Part shown: piece after piece, positions 17,261-24,985 of the stretch | Numbering within the stretch: the first letter of the stretch is position 1 | How the letters are laid out: the number at the start of each line of letters is the position of its first letter | Source: Clostridia bacterium | GTDB taxonomy: Bacteria; Bacillota; Clostridia; Oscillospirales; CAG-272 | NCBI GenBank assembly: GCA_017462035.1 | Contig: JAFTRY010000001.1 | Coordinates: 1 to 40,047 of the forward strand | DNA: 40,047 bases | Direction: 5' to 3' | Notes under the pieces: model-generated | Seen by the model: only the letters and a program-made list of their open reading frames with translations | Told to the model about the DNA's origin: nothing | Database searches by the model: none | Translations under genes and position numbers: made by a program

Positions 17261-18926
17261 ACAGGAAACCTTACCACAAGTCCAATATACACCACCCGGA
17301 GACTACGATCAGGCGACCCTGCTTTGGAGAGGGACTCCGGAGGATTTTGCCGCCCTTCGCAAAGAGGTCACTCCGAGCATGAACGAGGACGATCTTCGAT
17401 TCTGCCGTGACTATTTTCAGAGTGTCAAGCGTGTACCCTATTACGGAGAGCTACGGCTCTTGAACCGCCTCGTTGCCAAGAGACGTGAGAAAGCCGACGG
17501 GACGCGCGTGGAAGCACTTCGTTGCGCGGATGAGGAAATCGCCTCGACCTATCGCGATCTGCTTGCTAAGCTTCACGTGCTTTTTCCTCAGCAAAAGGTC
17601 TCTCCCTCTCTATCGGATATTGCCCAGGTATCAGGCACTTATCTGCGAATGATCGGACGCGGCTCACCGTTTTTCCTTCCCGCGGACGGTACCCCATCCC
17701 GTCCTTCGGAGGAGGAGAACCCTCAGGAGGTTCGCGCCGCCTTCGTTCTTCTGTATCCAAAGGAAAACAAGGATCATTATTTCGATGAAATCCACGCGCT
17801 CCTGACCCGAGACGAGCTGAGGGACGTCTCCCCTCGCCGTATGCCGATCTCGGAATACGGATTGCTGGGAACACTCGCCCGTCTCCCCGGCGGTATATTA
17901 GCCAACACGGAGCTTCTGCCTCGGAAGGAGGACGAATCCCTGTTTTCTATACTTGGGGATGCCTATGTAGGTTACGAGCTATGGAATGTTCCCCGAGACT
18001 TCGCGCCGAAGCTTTGTCGTTTGGCAACCGAATACGATCTCATTGCCGTATATTTCGCCCGTACCACCGAGAACGGTGAATTCGTGATCCACCATACCGG
18101 CACCTCTCCGTACTGTCTTTCCCTAACTTTTGCCCGCGCTTTGATGAACAGAAGATATTCCGCTCACGCTCTCGTTACCAAGGAAGATTTCACGGCGGGA
18201 TCTATGATACCCACAACAAAGATTTGTGACAGCATCAAGCGTCTGAGTGCTTCGGAGCTTCCCAGTATGGATTTACTGACCACGCTTTGGGAGCGTTCCG
18301 CCCCAAGTAATTGCTTCTCACTGGGCATGAACACCTGCCTTGACGCTCTTCTCCGTCTGGTGAGCCACGGTATCAATCGCCGTGCCATCGGCTTCTCTTT
18401 GACCTACTCTCTTCCCGCTCACGTATCCAACGAAGCCGAGCTTGGACAGGATCTGGCGCTCCTGTTAGGCACCTATCGGGTAAGTCTGGAGTTTGCGGCT
18501 CCCGAGTCTGCTTCCCTCCTTCAATACGAGACACACGAGGGAAATTTCCGCCGTCTGAGCTGTCTTGCTTATGCTTCACGCCCCGAAAGACTGCTTACTT
18601 CCGCCGGAGGCAAGCCGTCAGACCGTGTCTACTTTCTCGCCCTTTGTCCTACGCCCCAGGGGATCCCGGACTTTGCGGAGCTTCGACGGACCTGTGACCG
18701 TTTCACCGCTTTGTGGGAGGAAGGTAAGATTCACAGCGCGCAGTCCGTATCCGGCAGTTTGTCCGAAGCGTTGAACATTCTGGGAAAAGGCTTCCATATT
18801 CGAAAGGAGTCGGTATCTGCCGCCCCGGTTTCTGAACGAGGAATTCTCTTTACCTCTCCCGTTCCCTTGGAGCTTCCCATGGTAGCCATTCTGGAAGCGG
18901 CAAGTAATTCCGAGGAAGAGGGCTGA
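17250..18926 (+). CDS. Degenerate PurL-like (FGAR amidotransferase-related) protein
   Basis: This 558-residue protein has no catalytic motif I can name, but several stretches read like the long clostridial PurL. NEDDLRFCRDYFQ...RVPYYGELRLLN (residues 45-72) resembles the linker segment that precedes the DHCRHTTF motif. RDFAPKLCRLATEYDLIAV resembles the AIRS C-terminal strand-helix. GKIHSAQSVSGSLSEALNILGKG near residue 493 resembles the PurL stretch with a Gly-Gly-rich loop. The DHCRH and ETHNHPT signatures and the glutaminase domain are missing. It could therefore be a non-catalytic paralogue with a scaffold or ligand-sensing role. It starts inside the 3' end of mtaB with an AGGAGAA site, so it is coupled to it. 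The PurL relation is inference; the gene itself is solid. Confidence 0.6.
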   Translation: MIFEQETLPQVQYTPPGDYDQATLLWRGTPEDFAALRKEVTPSMNEDDLRFCRDYFQSVKRVPYYGELRLLNRLVAKRREKADGTRVEALRCADEEIASTYRDLLAKLHVLFPQQKVSPSLSDIAQVSGTYLRMIGRGSPFFLPADGTPSRPSEEENPQEVRAAFVLLYPKENKDHYFDEIHALLTRDELRDVSPRRMPISEYGLLGTLARLPGGILANTELLPRKEDESLFSILGDAYVGYELWNVPRDFAPKLCRLATEYDLIAVYFARTTENGEFVIHHTGTSPYCLSLTFARALMNRRYSAHALVTKEDFTAGSMIPTTKICDSIKRLSASELPSMDLLTTLWERSAPSNCFSLGMNTCLDALLRLVSHGINRRAIGFSLTYSLPAHVSNEAELGQDLALLLGTYRVSLEFAAPESASLLQYETHEGNFRRLSCLAYASRPERLLTSAGGKPSDRVYFLALCPTPQGIPDFAELRRTCDRFTALWEEGKIHSAQSVSGSLSEALNILGKGFHIRKESVSAAPVSERGILFTSPVPLELPMVAILEAASNSEEEG

Positions 18927-19026
18927 AAATTCCCATCATTCCCGCGAAGTTTCGAGTCTATTTCTCTTCATTCTTTAGAAAAAGAAAAAAATGTAATGAA
19001 TTTTTTTGAAAAAAATAAAAAAACTC

Positions 19027-19055
19027 TTGCATTTTCTCGGGGAATATGGTATAAT
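19027..19055 (+). promoter_or_regulatory. Promoter of rpmB
   Basis: TTGCAT (19027-19032) and TATAAT (19050-19055) are separated by 17 bp, with a T/A-rich stretch upstream (18980-19025) that could act as an UP element. The leader to rpmB is about 60 bases. Confidence 0.88.
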
Positions 19056-19123
19056 GCTAAATGTTCTATGAAATTACATTGAAAAGATAGATGCGCGGTT
19101 CGTGCATGTAAGGAGGTGTCAAT

Positions 19124-19309
19124 ATGGCAAAATGCAGTATCTGCGGAAAGGGCGTTGTTTTCGGACAGTCTGTTTCTCACTCTCACCGTAAAACCAACAG
19201 AGCATGGAAGCCCAATATCCGCAAGGTCAGAGCAATTGTTGACGGTACACCCAAGACCGTTGCTGTTTGCTCCCGTTGCCTGCGTTCCGGCAAAGTTACC
19301 AGAGCATAA
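19124..19309 (+). CDS. rpmB: 50S ribosomal protein bL28
   Basis: This 61-residue L28 is a structural protein of the large ribosomal subunit. It starts MAKCSICGKGVVFG and has the family stretch SHSHRKTNRAWKPNIRKV. Two CxxC pairs (CSIC near residue 4 and CSRC near 50) mark the zinc-binding form rather than the cysteine-free one. The ribosome site AAGGAGGTG is strong. It is monocistronic between its own promoter and a terminator, as is common in Firmicutes. Confidence 0.97.
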   Translation: MAKCSICGKGVVFGQSVSHSHRKTNRAWKPNIRKVRAIVDGTPKTVAVCSRCLRSGKVTRA

Positions 19310-19347
19310 TTGCCTTTGGTTCTTCCCTGAATTATCGGGTACAAGGC

Positions 19348-19403
19348 GTCAGCTCACGCTGACAAAATAATAAAGCAGTTTTTGTGGTTACAAAAACTGC
19401 TTT
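19348..19403. terminator. Terminator of rpmB, shared with the GH106-like gene
   Basis: A small hairpin GTCAGC/GCTGAC (19348-19363) is followed by a perfect 14-bp stem (19372-19385 with 19390-19403, loop GGTT) and a T-rich tail. The A-rich left flank lets it also act on the convergent minus-strand hydrolase message. Confidence 0.9.
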
Positions 19404-19515
19404 TTATTTTTTTAAGTCATTCGTGTCCCTTTCCGTCGGGCAGCCTCTTTAAAAACACCTCCGTAGGGAGATGGAACAAGCAAAGCAAAGAACATGGAGC
19501 GTGAGAGAAATCGGA

Positions 19516-22500
19516 TCAAAGCAGAGCTTTTATCAGCTTTGCGCCCTTGACCCCCAAGGGAATTTGCATGTAGCTATCCGACCAAACGGCGGTGTCGGGC
19601 TCCCGTCGGAGGTACCACTGTCGATCTCCTCCGCCGATGCCGGTCCAGGCAACCCCGGGAACCCCGTAGCCTCCTTGATAACAGCCCTCTTCTCCCACAG
19701 GACGGTGATAAGGTCCCAGCAGGTTACGCAAGGTATTGACGAGCCGGAGGGTAACCGTATTTTCCCCAAATTTTACAGCGTGGGATATATTTACCCGATA
19801 GGGGGCGCAGTGGAATGTTCCGCAGGGGATCCCGTTGACGTCCACATGTGCCAGGCATCCGTTCAGCTCTTCAAGATGCAAGAAGAAGGTACCGTTCTCA
19901 GTTTTCCAGGGACATTCGAAGGTTTGAGTCAGCTCCATAGTACCCGCATAGAAAGGATACCCCGTTTTGGTAAGTTCCCCGCGAGTCTGTCCGCTCTCTC
20001 CGGTAAGTGTCATAAAGCGAGAGTAGCGCAGATTTCCATTTCGTACGGGCTCCTGCTTAACCCGTACGCCAAAGTTGCCGATGAGGTACGCGCTTTCCAG
20101 CTCCACTCCCTTTTGTGTCTCAAAAAGAGAGCTGAGCTTGGAACGCATCGCGTCCAGAGGTCGGTAATCGCGGATGAGCTCCACAACGTTTTCTCCCTTC
20201 CGTGACAAGGGCAACGGTACGGTCTCGAAGGATTTCGCCATATAATAACCCGTAGGACTCGAGGTAACCTCCTCACCGTTAAACAGAATCCGATGATCCG
20301 CCGCATCCTCCAGTGCCAGCGAGAGTCCCTCTAACACCCGATCGGTAAAGAAGGTATATTTTTGTCTCAGCTCTCCGCGATATCCCTCCTCCACTAGCAT
20401 TTGGTGAACGGCAAGAACGGGGTATTCCTCTCCATAGTCCTCCCCTTCCCGGCAGAAGGCGCAAAACTCCAGCAAAAGGACGTTAGGATCTTCTCTTTCC
20501 ACTCTCCAGCACTCCGCTAAGGGATATACAGCTTCGGCACCCGAAGGAACGGGAACCGCAGGAGGCTGCTCGGTTTCGGCGGTATGGAGCATCAGGCTTC
20601 CGCCCTCGGGAATGGTCAGATCGATCTCGGTGTTGTTCTCCGAATAACGACAGGAAACAGGAGTAATGGCTTTACTAAAGCCATCCCACAGCTCCGCCCG
20701 AACTCTTCCCTTCACCGTCAGTGTACCAACATGATCTACACCGCAATCGGCGTTGAACAGAAAATAATATGAGTCCTCTCCCTCGGTTCTACGGCGAACG
20801 TAGACATTTTCATCGTCATGTGTCCCTTCATAGGAATAATAAGGATTACGGATCTTCGCAATGAGCTCATGATGGTTACGGGCATATTCCACTCCGGGAA
20901 GATCGGCAAGAAGAGCCCCTTCCGCCTCAAAGCCGTCAAGGAGCACGGGCGCGTCTCCCAGAACGATCACTCGTCCTCCTGCCTCGGCAAATTTACGAAG
21001 CTTATCCAGCGTTCCCTTCTGAATTTCCAGCATACGGGGGAGAACCACGGTACGGTAGGTCATTTTTCCGATTCCGAACCGATCCCCTCGGACAAATCCG
21101 ATGTCTTCAATGGAGCGCTCGTCGCCCAAATCAAACACGCAATGAGCGAAGGACAGCTCAACCAACAGATCGTGGAACTGTTCGTCACGCTTATGAAGTG
21201 CCAAAGAGGAGGGTTGCTTTCCCGTCAACGCCTCATGCTCCCGGCTGACAAATTCACAATATGCCGAATCCAATGGGTGAAGCACCAACACGTCCTCGTC
21301 CGGTTTTCCCAAGCTTGCAAAGCGAGACACGGATGCCACGTAATCGTACATCTGATGTATGTCCTGCCAATAAGGCTGGTAATAGTTGACGTGGGGAGGA
21401 TAGAGCCGTTTGGCGCGGCCGTGAAGAGAATAAAAGATTCCGTGGACCGCGCGATGATTCACACCATGGGCAATCAGGTAATCAAACTGGTGTTTTTGAT
21501 TGCGGAAGGTCATATCCTGAGTAGTAACACCGTACATCTCACAAAGAATATGCTCGGCTCCCATCTGACGCGCCGCGGAGGCGCACTGAATGGGCGTGGT
21601 GGTAATAATGGAACGGTAGCGCCAATCGGGATCCTGGTACCGGTGGTGCCCCGGCTTGATCTCACCGCGCCGCCAATTCATCTGTCCGCAAAGCAAGTCC
21701 ACCCCGGGAAGATCGAAGTATTTATAGTAAGGCATAACGGCGCAGGCGCGAGTGATCTGACTGTACAGAGTATCCTCCAACATCAAATGTCCGCTTGCCA
21801 TCAGCCCCCTCTCGTTACACCACTGCCGGAGCATGGCGAAGTAATGCTCCTCCAGCATATCCTGAAGCAATTTACGGTAATGATACCGTACGGTACGGTA
21901 TCCGGGCGCATCCACATAGAGCTTGTAAATCACCTCCCGGAGATCATACCCAAAGCGAATTTGAAAACGCTCCTCGATGCCCTTGGGATAGGGCAGATAT
22001 TCCGCGGAGTAGCTGGGTTCATCTACCCAAATGGAGCAGATGGGATCTCCAAAGTCTCCGGTAAAATCCTGCCAGACCCGCTCGTAGCTTTGCTTCAGGT
22101 AGAAGGCTACTGAGTCATGATTGAACATATCCAGAAAAGTACCCGAACAGCATTCCGTGAAAACAAGGTCGCCGTATCGGCAGAGGACCTTCTCCCCTCC
22201 GATCCGCTTTTCCTCCTCATGCTGGTATACCTTTAGATAACACAGGGAATATTCCGCGGGCAGATCCAATACACATTCGGGCATATATCCTGCCTGCAAA
22301 AAGACCTTCATGTTTAATTCTCTGGCGGTATTTACGATACACCGAAGCTTGGACTGAAAGTCGGGACCGGGATAGTCGCTTTTTAGTCCGATATAGGTAC
22401 GGGCAATGAAGGAATAGACCCCCTGCTCCTTCATACTATGGAGCTGACGAATGATCTCCTCCTCTTCCAGGCGGTCATTCAGCATCCAGAAATCCGTCCC

Positions 22501-22545
22501 TCGATACATAGAATCCGGATGGACAAAAGATTCGTAAGCATTCAT
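19516..22545 (-). CDS. Large GH106-like glycoside hydrolase (putative rhamnosidase)
   Basis: This 1009-residue cytoplasmic protein resembles the GH106-type hydrolases. The N-terminal part looks like a TIM barrel: SFIARTYIGL, an acidic pair in SIWVDEPSYSAEY near residue 170, and RFGYDLREV. HGIFYSLHGRAKRLYPP near 370 precedes the typical Y-x-Q-P-Y-W-x-D segment. A helical and beta region follows, and the C-terminal third contains galactose-binding-like beta-sandwiches (TENGTFFLHLEELNGCLAHV). GH106 members cleave alpha-L-rhamnosides, which would fit the GH78 enzyme in this window, but the specificity is inference. The start at 22545 has GGAGGAAG about 9 bases upstream. It is divergent from an araC-type regulator that probably controls it. 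Confidence 0.75.
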   Translation of the reverse strand: MNAYESFVHPDSMYRGTDFWMLNDRLEEEEIIRQLHSMKEQGVYSFIARTYIGLKSDYPGPDFQSKLRCIVNTARELNMKVFLQAGYMPECVLDLPAEYSLCYLKVYQHEEEKRIGGEKVLCRYGDLVFTECCSGTFLDMFNHDSVAFYLKQSYERVWQDFTGDFGDPICSIWVDEPSYSAEYLPYPKGIEERFQIRFGYDLREVIYKLYVDAPGYRTVRYHYRKLLQDMLEEHYFAMLRQWCNERGLMASGHLMLEDTLYSQITRACAVMPYYKYFDLPGVDLLCGQMNWRRGEIKPGHHRYQDPDWRYRSIITTTPIQCASAARQMGAEHILCEMYGVTTQDMTFRNQKHQFDYLIAHGVNHRAVHGIFYSLHGRAKRLYPPHVNYYQPYWQDIHQMYDYVASVSRFASLGKPDEDVLVLHPLDSAYCEFVSREHEALTGKQPSSLALHKRDEQFHDLLVELSFAHCVFDLGDERSIEDIGFVRGDRFGIGKMTYRTVVLPRMLEIQKGTLDKLRKFAEAGGRVIVLGDAPVLLDGFEAEGALLADLPGVEYARNHHELIAKIRNPYYSYEGTHDDENVYVRRRTEGEDSYYFLFNADCGVDHVGTLTVKGRVRAELWDGFSKAITPVSCRYSENNTEIDLTIPEGGSLMLHTAETEQPPAVPVPSGAEAVYPLAECWRVEREDPNVLLLEFCAFCREGEDYGEEYPVLAVHQMLVEEGYRGELRQKYTFFTDRVLEGLSLALEDAADHRILFNGEEVTSSPTGYYMAKSFETVPLPLSRKGENVVELIRDYRPLDAMRSKLSSLFETQKGVELESAYLIGNFGVRVKQEPVRNGNLRYSRFMTLTGESGQTRGELTKTGYPFYAGTMELTQTFECPWKTENGTFFLHLEELNGCLAHVDVNGIPCGTFHCAPYRVNISHAVKFGENTVTLRLVNTLRNLLGPYHRPVGEEGCYQGGYGVPGVAWTGIGGGDRQWYLRREPDTAVWSDSYMQIPLGVKGAKLIKALL

Positions 22546-22572
22546 GCGCGTACTTCCTCCTTTTTTCTTTCT

Positions 22573-22601
22573 ATTATAGCAAAAAGCGCAGGAAATGTAC
22601 A
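22573..22601 (-). promoter_or_regulatory. Promoter of the GH106-like gene
   Basis: On the minus strand TGTACA (22596-22601) and TATAAT (22573-22578) are separated by 17 bp. The weak -35 next to a perfect -10 (with TGC before it) suits activation by a regulator such as the divergent AraC protein. Confidence 0.75.
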
Positions 22602-22645
22602 GAGACAGACCAATCGAAATTAGCACGATCTGTCCAAAAAATTTC

Positions 22646-22674
22646 TTGACAAATTGAAATCAGAATGCTATAAT
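22646..22674 (+). promoter_or_regulatory. Consensus promoter of the araC-type gene
   Basis: TTGACA (22646-22651) and TATAAT (22669-22674) are separated by 17 bp and followed by GAAA, with an AAAAAAGGGGGG ribosome site just before the ATG at 22701. Confidence 0.9.
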
Positions 22675-22700
22675 GAAAGAACAAAAAAGGGGGGGATCCT

Positions 22701-23507
22701 ATGACCGGCGGCACAGATTTTTACATCAACATCAAGGAAATTTTAACGGCGAGAAAATACACCATTCCCATAGGCGGCAGCTGCGACCGGACCGGAGGAC
22801 GGCAAATGTTCGGCTTGATTTTTGTTTGTCACGGTTCGGCTGACTTTCGAATGAATACGGGAATGAGCTACACCCTCCACACAGGGGACGTTGCCTGGAT
22901 CTCATCTGCCTCCGCTTACCGGGTGGAGGTTTGTGAGGATTTCGTCCACTATACCGTTAATTTCACGGTTCATGAGAATGAAGACGCGCTATGGGGCAAC
23001 CTGCTGAATTCACCCATGACCGTTCTTTCCTCTAAAAATTCCACGGCTTACGAAGCCGCTTTTGCCTCCCTGTGCCGTGTCTGGAAGGAAAAACGGTTTG
23101 GTTTTCAGATGGAAGCTGTGGCAAAACTCTACCCACTCCTGAGAGACTTCGTGGAAGAAGCCTTGATCTTGGGCATGGATCCCACTTCTTATCGGGCAGT
23201 GCTTCCTGCCAAGGAATATATTGACTGTCATTTTCGGGAGCCCATTTCCCTTTCCGAGCTTGCCGAGCTTTGCAGCTTGAGTGTGACCCATTTTCGGCGG
23301 TTGTTTCATCGTGTGTTTCAGCTGACACCCATGGAATATCGAGATCGAGTCCGTCTTCTGCATGCCAAGGACTATTTACTGGGCAATTCCTGCGCCCTCT
23401 GTGAGGTGGCGGAGCGTTGCGGATTTGAGGATGTGAATTATTTCAGCCGTTTCTTCAAAAAGCATACGGGTATTTCTCCCTCTCAATTTCGTCAACGGAC
23501 TCTGTAG
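22701..23507 (+). CDS. AraC-family transcriptional regulator with cupin sensor
   Basis: This 268-residue protein has an N-terminal cupin-type sugar-sensing domain (GLIFVCHGSADFRMNTG ... TGDVAWISSASAYRVE) and a C-terminal double helix-turn-helix of the AraC/XylS type (about residues 170-268). The HTH signature is clear: SLSELAELCSLSVTHFRRLFHR, then the second motif SCALCEVAERCGFEDVNYFSRFFKKHTGISPSQFR. It likely binds a mono- or oligosaccharide and activates the divergent hydrolase gene, from which it is separated by 155 bases holding both promoters. The start ATG has a strong G-rich ribosome site. The effector is unknown; rhamnose-type sugars are the natural guess from the neighbours. Confidence 0.92.
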   Translation: MTGGTDFYINIKEILTARKYTIPIGGSCDRTGGRQMFGLIFVCHGSADFRMNTGMSYTLHTGDVAWISSASAYRVEVCEDFVHYTVNFTVHENEDALWGNLLNSPMTVLSSKNSTAYEAAFASLCRVWKEKRFGFQMEAVAKLYPLLRDFVEEALILGMDPTSYRAVLPAKEYIDCHFREPISLSELAELCSLSVTHFRRLFHRVFQLTPMEYRDRVRLLHAKDYLLGNSCALCEVAERCGFEDVNYFSRFFKKHTGISPSQFRQRTL

Positions 23508-23592
23508 CGTCTCTAAACGATTCTCCAAAAATACTTTTTTCTTCAGTTTTCGGCTCTTTCCCGGGCAGAAAGAAAAAGATTTTGTTTTTCTC

Positions 23593-23621
23593 TTGACATT
23601 TTAGAAAAAAACTGTTAAAAT
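23593..23621 (+). promoter_or_regulatory. Promoter of the T-box-pheST operon
   Basis: TTGACA (23593-23598) and TAAAAT (23616-23621) are separated by 17 bp; transcription would start near 23628, at the beginning of the T-box leader. Confidence 0.88.
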
Positions 23622-23636
23622 ATTGGGGTATGGTCA

Positions 23637-23886
23637 TACAGTGAAACCGTGTAAGTAGCCAATACAAAATTCTTCAGAGAACGGGCATCACCGGCTGAGA
23701 GTGCCCCGGGTCTTGTGTTGTGTGAATTTCAGCGGCGGAGTATCCGGCGAAGTCTCTTTTTTGAGTATAAGTCGGGCATGGCACCTGCGACTTTGGTGTA
23801 AATGAGAGCAGAACATGATTCTGAATTTGGGTGGTACCGCGGGCAGACAGCTCGTCCCTTTGTGGATGTGCTGTCTTTTATTTTTT
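23637..23886 (+). promoter_or_regulatory. T-box leader controlling pheST (Phe specifier TTC)
   Basis: The leader carries the invariant T-box sequence TGGTACCGCG (23832-23841) that pairs with the uncharged tRNA acceptor end, preceded by GGG and followed by CTCGTCCC as in the standard antiterminator. A TTC triplet at 23728-23730 followed by a purine lies where the Stem I specifier is expected and matches the phenylalanine codon. A competing terminator is AGACAGC (23845-23851) pairing with GCTGTCT (23870-23876), then a T-rich run to 23886. Uncharged tRNA-Phe would favour read-through into pheS. The T-box motif is certain; the specifier register is inferred. Confidence 0.93.
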
Positions 23887-23917
23887 GTAAACATACAACA
23901 CGAAAGGAATCAAGAAC

Positions 23918-24970
23918 ATGTCAGAAAAAACAACAGAAGTCAGACTTGCCTTTCTTTCCGCGCTGGAGGCAGTGGAAACCGCAGAGGATCTGGAACGGAT
24001 CCGTGTGGAATACATTGGAAAAAAGGGATACGTCACCGAGCTTCTCAAGGAAATGAAGTCCCTATCCAATGAGGAAAAAAAGACCTTTGGACAAGCAGTC
24101 AACGTTCTGAAGAACGAGGTAAACGATGCCATTGCCGAAAAGCGTGAGGCACTGAAACAAAAGGAGATCGAGCTGGAAAACAGCCGGATGCCGGAATTTG
24201 ATATTTCCATGCCCGCCACGCTCTCCCGCGGCTCCTATCACCCCATTACCCTGGTTCAGCGTCAGTGCGAGGAGATCTTCCGTTCCATGGGTTTTACCGT
24301 GGAGGATTACAGCGAGATCGTTTCAGACTACGAGTGCTTTGAGTCTTTGAACATTCCCAAGAACCACCCCGCCCGCGACATGCAGGACACGTATTACTTG
24401 GACAATGGTCAGCTTCTGAAAACTCAGACCTCCGCGGCGCAAAACACTATTTACAAGAAATACCGGGACCAGCTGGTGAACGAGGGCAAGCCCATCAAGG
24501 CGATCTTCCCCGGCCGTTGTTTCCGTAACGAGGCGACCGATGCCTGTCACGAAAATACCTTCTTCCAGATGGAAGGCGTGATGGTAGACAAGAACATTTC
24601 GATCTCCAACTTGATCTTCTTTATGAAGACCATGCTTTCCGAGGTATTTCAGAAGGATATTAAGGTTCGTCTCCGTCCCGGTTTCTTCCCCTTTGTGGAG
24701 CCTGGATTTGAGTTAGATATCAGTTGTCTGATCTGCGGCGGTGAGGGATGCCCCTCCTGCAAGCACAGCGGTTGGTTGGAACTCTGCCCCTGCGGCATGA
24801 TCCATCCCGAGGTACTGAAAGCCGGTGGAATCGACCCCGAGGAATACACGGGATTTGCTTTCGGTCTCGGGCTTACCAGACTTGCCATGATGAAGTACGG
24901 GGTTAAGGACATCCGTGATCTCAACAGCGGCAGTCTCAAGTGTCTCGACCAGTTCACCGATGACAAGTAA
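23918..24970 (+). CDS. pheS: Phenylalanine-tRNA ligase alpha subunit
   Basis: PheS is the catalytic subunit of the alpha2-beta2 enzyme that charges tRNA-Phe. The 350-residue protein has an N-terminal coiled-coil (residues about 1-90, KNEVNDAIAEKREALKQKEI), then the class II core. Motif 2 is near PGRCFRNEATDACHE and motif 3 is GFAFGLGLTRLAMMKYGV. A cysteine-rich insert, CLICGGEGCPSCKHSGW followed by LCPCG, lies in the core before motif 3 and could bind zinc; related Cys-rich versions are common in anaerobes. AAAGGA lies about 9 bases before the ATG. It is the first gene of the T-box-controlled operon, 15 bases ahead of pheT. Confidence 0.97.
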   Translation: MSEKTTEVRLAFLSALEAVETAEDLERIRVEYIGKKGYVTELLKEMKSLSNEEKKTFGQAVNVLKNEVNDAIAEKREALKQKEIELENSRMPEFDISMPATLSRGSYHPITLVQRQCEEIFRSMGFTVEDYSEIVSDYECFESLNIPKNHPARDMQDTYYLDNGQLLKTQTSAAQNTIYKKYRDQLVNEGKPIKAIFPGRCFRNEATDACHENTFFQMEGVMVDKNISISNLIFFMKTMLSEVFQKDIKVRLRPGFFPFVEPGFELDISCLICGGEGCPSCKHSGWLELCPCGMIHPEVLKAGGIDPEEYTGFAFGLGLTRLAMMKYGVKDIRDLNSGSLKCLDQFTDDK

Positions 24971-24985
24971 GAAAGGAGCAACAGA

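Noticed and set aside
20818..22113. 431-codon plus-strand frame inside the GH106-like gene
   Set aside because: It lies opposite a frame with clear protein character, with no promoter or ribosome site.
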